Below are positions 60,707 through 64,000 of a stretch of DNA of 64,000 nt, in pieces (position 1 is the first letter of the stretch; every line of letters starts with the position of its first letter). Made by a program: the position numbers and the translations under genes. Origin of the DNA: Aerosticca soli (GTDB taxonomy: Bacteria > Pseudomonadota > Gammaproteobacteria > Xanthomonadales > Rhodanobacteraceae); NCBI RefSeq assembly GCF_003967035.1, contig NZ_AP018560.1, forward strand, positions 767,001 through 831,000, written 5' to 3'. The notes below the pieces were generated by a model that was not told where the DNA came from, ran no database searches, and saw only the letters and a program-made list of their open reading frames with translations.

Positions 60707-60988
60707 CGGTGCATCTCCAAAAAAGCCGCTCGCCCCTATTGTGGCATCGCCCCGCGCGGCGGTCGTCCCCATCGCCTGAACGAAAGCCCGCGCCCGTCCT
60801 GCCCTGGGGCGCATGGGTGATGCGCCGTCGTTGCGCGGATCCCGGGGCTTGCCGCCGCCTTGCCGCGACGGCCGGCTTGCAGGAGCGGCACGACGAGGCG
60901 CCTCTCACCGCCGCAAGCCTGCGCGCTTGCGGTCATGCGCACGGCCGCCTCCCGGCGGTCGTTTTGCGGCAGCGCGGCAACGGCGGCG

Positions 60989-60994
60989 TACAAT
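60989..60994 (+). promoter_or_regulatory. Possible -10 box of the fumarase gene
   Basis: TACAAT, close to the sigma-70 consensus TATAAT, 36 bases before the fumarase ATG. A weak TTGCGG lies 19 bases upstream as a possible -35 box. No other promoter-like sequence is seen in this gap. Confidence 0.4.
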
Positions 60995-61030
60995 CGCCGG
61001 CTACCCGCCGCTCCCGCGCTGCTCCCCGCC

Positions 61031-62548
61031 ATGACCCGCATCCAGCAAGACGATCTCATCCAGTCCGTCGCCGACGCGTTGCAGTACATCAGCTACTACC
61101 ACCCGGTCGACTACATCAAGAACCTCGCCGCCGCCTACGAGCGCGAGGCCTCGCCCGCGGCCAGGGACGCGATGGCGCAGATCCTGGTCAACTCGCGCAT
61201 GGCCGCCGAAGGCCACCGGCCGATCTGCCAGGACACCGGCATCGTCACCGTGTTCCTGAAGGTCGGCATGGACGTGCGCTGGGACGGCGCGACGATGGAC
61301 GTGGAGGCGATGGTCAACGAAGGCGTGCGCCGCGCCTACCTCGACCCGGACAACCCGCTGCGCGCCAGCGTGCTCGCCGACCCGGCGGGCAAGCGCATCA
61401 ATACGCGCGACAACACGCCGGCGGTGATCCACACGCGCCTGGTGCCGGGCGACACGGTGGAGGTGACGGTGGCGGCCAAGGGCGGCGGCTCGGAGGCCAA
61501 ATCCAAGTTCGTCATGCTCAACCCGTCCGATTCCATCGTCGACTGGGTGCTGAAGACCGTGCCGACCATGGGCGCGGGCTGGTGCCCGCCGGGCATGCTC
61601 GGCATCGGCATCGGCGGCACCGCCGAGAAGGCCATGCTGCTGGCCAAGGAGGCGCTGATGGAGCCGATCGACATCCAGGCGCTGATCGCGCGCGGCCCGG
61701 CCAACCGCATCGAGGAACTGCGCATCGAACTCTATGAGAAGGTCAACGCGCTCGGCATCGGCGCGCAGGGTCTGGGCGGCCTCACCACCGTGCTCGACGT
61801 CAAGATCCTCGACTATCCGACCCACGCCGCCAACCTGCCGGTGGCGATGATTCCCAACTGCGCCGCCACGCGCCATGCGCACTTCGTGCTCGACGGCTCC
61901 GGCCCGGCGCGGCTCGAGCCGCCCTCGCTGGAGCACTGGCCGCGCATCACCTATGACGCGTCCAAGGGCCGCCGGGTGAATCTCGATGCCGTCACCCGCG
62001 AGGAAGTCGCGCGCTGGAAACCCGGCGAGGTGCTGCTGCTCAACGGCAAGCTGCTCACCGGTCGCGACGCCGCGCACAAGCGCATGGTCGACATGCTCGC
62101 GCGCGGGGAAAAACTCCCGGTCGATTTCAACGGCCGTTTCATCTACTACGTCGGCCCGGTCGATCCGGTGCGCGACGAGGTGGTCGGTCCGGCCGGGCCC
62201 ACCACCGCCACGCGCATGGACAAGTTCACCCGCACCATGCTGGAAAAGACCGGCCTGCTCGGCATGATCGGCAAGGCCGAGCGTGGCCAGGCCGCCATCG
62301 ATGCCATCCGCGACCACCAGGCCGTGTACCTGATGGCCGTGGGCGGCGCGGCGTATCTGGTGTCCAAGGCGATCCGCGCCGCGCGTGTCGTCGCCTTCGA
62401 GGACCTCGGCATGGAGGCGATCTACGAGTTCGAGGTCAGGGACATGCCGGTCACCGTCGCGGTGGACGTCAACGGCACCTCGGTGCACCAGACCGGCCCG
62501 CGCGAATGGCAGGCGAAGATCGGCAAGATTCCGGTGGTGGTCGCGTAG
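61031..62548 (+). CDS. Class I fumarate hydratase (iron-sulfur fumarase)
   Basis: A 505-residue [4Fe-4S] enzyme of the TCA cycle that interconverts fumarate and malate. The N-terminal catalytic part contains cluster cysteines in RPICQDTGIVTVF, AGWCPPGMLGIGIGGTAEK and PNCAATRHAHFVLDG. The C-terminal part has FIYYVGPVDPVRDEVVGPAG and GKAERGQAAIDAIRDHQAVY. The length is typical of FumA/FumB-type fumarases. The ATG at 61031 begins the conserved start MTRIQQDDLIQSVADALQYI; the frame stays open to 60860, but that part is not conserved in type. Confidence 0.93.
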   Translation: MTRIQQDDLIQSVADALQYISYYHPVDYIKNLAAAYEREASPAARDAMAQILVNSRMAAEGHRPICQDTGIVTVFLKVGMDVRWDGATMDVEAMVNEGVRRAYLDPDNPLRASVLADPAGKRINTRDNTPAVIHTRLVPGDTVEVTVAAKGGGSEAKSKFVMLNPSDSIVDWVLKTVPTMGAGWCPPGMLGIGIGGTAEKAMLLAKEALMEPIDIQALIARGPANRIEELRIELYEKVNALGIGAQGLGGLTTVLDVKILDYPTHAANLPVAMIPNCAATRHAHFVLDGSGPARLEPPSLEHWPRITYDASKGRRVNLDAVTREEVARWKPGEVLLLNGKLLTGRDAAHKRMVDMLARGEKLPVDFNGRFIYYVGPVDPVRDEVVGPAGPTTATRMDKFTRTMLEKTGLLGMIGKAERGQAAIDAIRDHQAVYLMAVGGAAYLVSKAIRAARVVAFEDLGMEAIYEFEVRDMPVTVAVDVNGTSVHQTGPREWQAKIGKIPVVVA

Positions 62549-62666
62549 GGCTTCGTCCCCCGGGTCCTGCGCCTCGGGCGCCGTCGTCTGTCGCACGCGC
62601 GGCGCAGGGCATTACGCCTTGCGCCTTCCCCCTCGGAAACGGCCATCGCCCCGGTCCGGCTGGCTT

Positions 62667-62682
62667 GGATGTCTAGACGTCT
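62667..62682. promoter_or_regulatory. Met-box-like tandem octamers before lysC
   Basis: GGATGTCT (62667-62674) is followed directly by AGACGTCT (62675-62682). The second octamer equals the MetJ operator consensus of enteric bacteria and the first matches it at six of eight bases. It lies about 90 bases before an aspartate kinase, a fitting target. However, MetJ is not generally found in Xanthomonadales, so the match may be by chance or serve another protein. Confidence 0.3.
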
Positions 62683-62769
62683 GAACCCAAGCGGCGAAAC
62701 CCGTTGCAATCGTCGTGGCGCGGCGCAACACTGGCAAGCTCATCCGCTGCTTTATCTGGCGCCACACCC

Positions 62770-64000
62770 GTGACCGACAACGCCCCCGCGCCGCTGCCTG
62801 CGGACGCCCCCTGGATCGTGATGAAGTTCGGCGGCACCTCCGTCGCCACCCTGCCGCGCTGGCAGAACATCCGCGAGCTCGTCGCCGGCCGCCACGCCGA
62901 AGGTGCGCGCGTGCTGGTGGTGGTGTCGGCGCTGAGCGGCATCACCGATGCGCTGAAGAAGCTCTGCGCCGAGGCGGATGCGGACAAACGCCAGGCGGCG
63001 GCCGGCGCGATCGCGCAACGCCACTATGAGCTGCTCGCGCACATGCAGTTGCCGCTGCCGGAATCACTCGCCGTGCGGCTGGCGGATCTTGAGCGGCTGG
63101 CCGCGGAAGGCCCGGGCGTGCTCGGCGAGCTGGCCTGGTCGGCGCTGGTGCAGGCGCATGGGGAACTCCTGTCCAGCACGCTGGGCGCGGCGTTCCTCAC
63201 CGAGAGCGGCCTGCCCACGACCTGGGTGGATGCGCGCGAATGCCTGACCGCGGTGGCGCTGCCGAACCAGAACGAGCGCACCCGGCTGCTCTCGGCGATG
63301 GTCGAGGCGCGGCCGGACCCGGCGCTCGCCGCGCATCTGGCCGCGCAGGGCGAGGTGTTCATCACCCAGGGCTTCATCGCGCGCGAGGCGGAAGGCCGCA
63401 CCGTGCTGCTCGGCCGCGGCGGCTCGGATACCTCGGCCTCGTATTTCGGCGCGCTGCTCAAGGCGCTGCGGGTGGAGATCTGGACCGACGTCGCCGGCAT
63501 GTTCACCGCCAACCCACGCCAGGTGCCGGGCGCGCGGCTGCTGCGAAGGCTCGATTACGAGGAGGCGCAGGAAATCGCCTCGACCGGCGCCAAGGTGCTG
63601 CATCCGCGCTGCCTGTCGCCGCTGCGCGAGCCGCGCGTGCCGCTCTTGGTCAAGGACACCAACCGGCCCGAGCTCGCCGGCACCGTGATCGGCCCGCAGG
63701 TGCGCGAGCACGCGCCGAGCATCAAGGCGATCAGCGCGCGCAAGGGCATCACGCTGGTGTCGATGGAATCGATCGGCATGTGGCAGCAGGTCGGCTTCCT
63801 CGCCGACGTGTTCGCGCAGTTCAAGCGCCACGGGCTGTCGGTGGACCTGATCGGCTCGGCCGAGACCAACGTCACCGTCTCGCTCGATCCGACCGAGAAC
63901 CTGCTCGACACCGACGCGGTGGCCGCGCTCGCCACCGACCTGGCCAAGGTGTGCAGGGTCAAGGTGATCGCGCCGTGCGCGGCGATCTCGCTGGTCGGGC
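62770..64000 (+). CDS. lysC: Aspartate kinase, 5' part (probably bifunctional with DAP decarboxylase)
   Basis: 410 codons are present and the frame is still open at the window edge. The kinase start IVMKFGGTSVA (about 16-26) is intact, followed by VVVSALSGITD, FITQGFIAREAEGRTVLLGR, GGSDTSASYFGALLKA and WTDVAGMFTANPRQVPGARL. The ACT-type region has begun (GITLVSMESIGMWQQVGFLA, SAETNVTVSLDP). GTG at 62770 is the only sensible start. In xanthomonads this kinase type (MKFGGTSVA with this spacing) is fused to diaminopimelate decarboxylase; whether that holds here lies beyond the window. It feeds lysine, threonine and methionine synthesis. Confidence 0.92.
   Translation, partial: MTDNAPAPLPADAPWIVMKFGGTSVATLPRWQNIRELVAGRHAEGARVLVVVSALSGITDALKKLCAEADADKRQAAAGAIAQRHYELLAHMQLPLPESLAVRLADLERLAAEGPGVLGELAWSALVQAHGELLSSTLGAAFLTESGLPTTWVDARECLTAVALPNQNERTRLLSAMVEARPDPALAAHLAAQGEVFITQGFIAREAEGRTVLLGRGGSDTSASYFGALLKALRVEIWTDVAGMFTANPRQVPGARLLRRLDYEEAQEIASTGAKVLHPRCLSPLREPRVPLLVKDTNRPELAGTVIGPQVREHAPSIKAISARKGITLVSMESIGMWQQVGFLADVFAQFKRHGLSVDLIGSAETNVTVSLDPTENLLDTDAVAALATDLAKVCRVKVIAPCAAISLVG

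Overview
The window is very GC-rich DNA, with compact operons and genes that often overlap by 4 bases (ATGA, GTGA). It most likely comes from a polarly flagellated gammaproteobacterium of the order Xanthomonadales (Xanthomonadaceae or Rhodanobacteraceae). The evidence is the FleQ/sigma-54/FlhF/FlhG/FliA flagellar layout, the cheY-cheZ-cheA-motC-motD-cheW tail, a proline-rich 'transmembrane repetitive' type protein, and an aspartate kinase of the type that is fused to diaminopimelate decarboxylase in xanthomonads. The species cannot be named from the sequence alone.

Layout. 1-25413 (+): the main flagellar block, fleQ, fliEFGHIJK, fliLMNOPQR, flhBA, flhF, flhG, fliA, cheY, cheZ, cheA, motC, motD, cheW. 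Sigma-54 type -24/-12 promoters precede fliE and fliL, and a third is probably buried in the end of flhB. A perfect CRP/Clp-type palindrome lies upstream of fleQ. 25656-30752 (-): a YhiI-RbbA-YhhJ type ABC export operon. 31000-33340 (+): a small four-helix membrane protein and a secreted PQQ dehydrogenase, resembling a split membrane glucose-type dehydrogenase. 33390-34810 (-): a second FliK-like protein and a stand-alone FlhB C-terminal domain (FhlB), behind a strong FliA (sigma-28) promoter match. 34941-45973: a catabolic island with an MFS transporter, HyuB, HyuA and a SnoaL-like protein on the minus strand, then a MalT/LuxR-type regulator and a TonB-dependent receptor on the plus strand. 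46058-55434 (+): a second chemotaxis operon, STAS-cheY-cheA-cheW-mcp-cheR-cheD-cheB-mcp-like-STAS, behind a FliA promoter match and with another inside it. 55795-64000: a TonB-like proline-rich membrane protein, a xanthine-oxidase-family (isoquinoline 1-oxidoreductase-like) pair on the minus strand, class I fumarase, and the first 410 codons of aspartate kinase.

How the genes work together. FleQ with RpoN should switch on the basal body and export genes. FlhF and FlhG should set the position and number of polar flagella. FliA should then switch on late genes, including the second chemotaxis operon and the fliK2-fhlB pair. The flagellar che genes have CheZ but no CheR or CheB. The second operon supplies CheR, CheD and CheB, so the two arrays probably share adaptation enzymes or depend on genes elsewhere.

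Most unusual points. (1) The isoquinoline-oxidoreductase-like pair has lost all four ligands of the plant-type [2Fe-2S] cluster in the small subunit, and the family's catalytic glutamate in the large subunit. (2) The self-contained Hyu/TonB-receptor/MalT-type island carries matching CGGGTAGG-type repeats on both sides of its regulator. (3) A sigma-54 promoter-like sequence in flhB coincides with a run of codons this genome otherwise avoids. (4) CheD and a neighbouring MCP-like protein end in the same GE[VI]ELF tail. (5) A hairpin-rich insert of about 360 bp separates fliP from fliQ. All similarity statements come from reading motifs by eye; no database search was possible.
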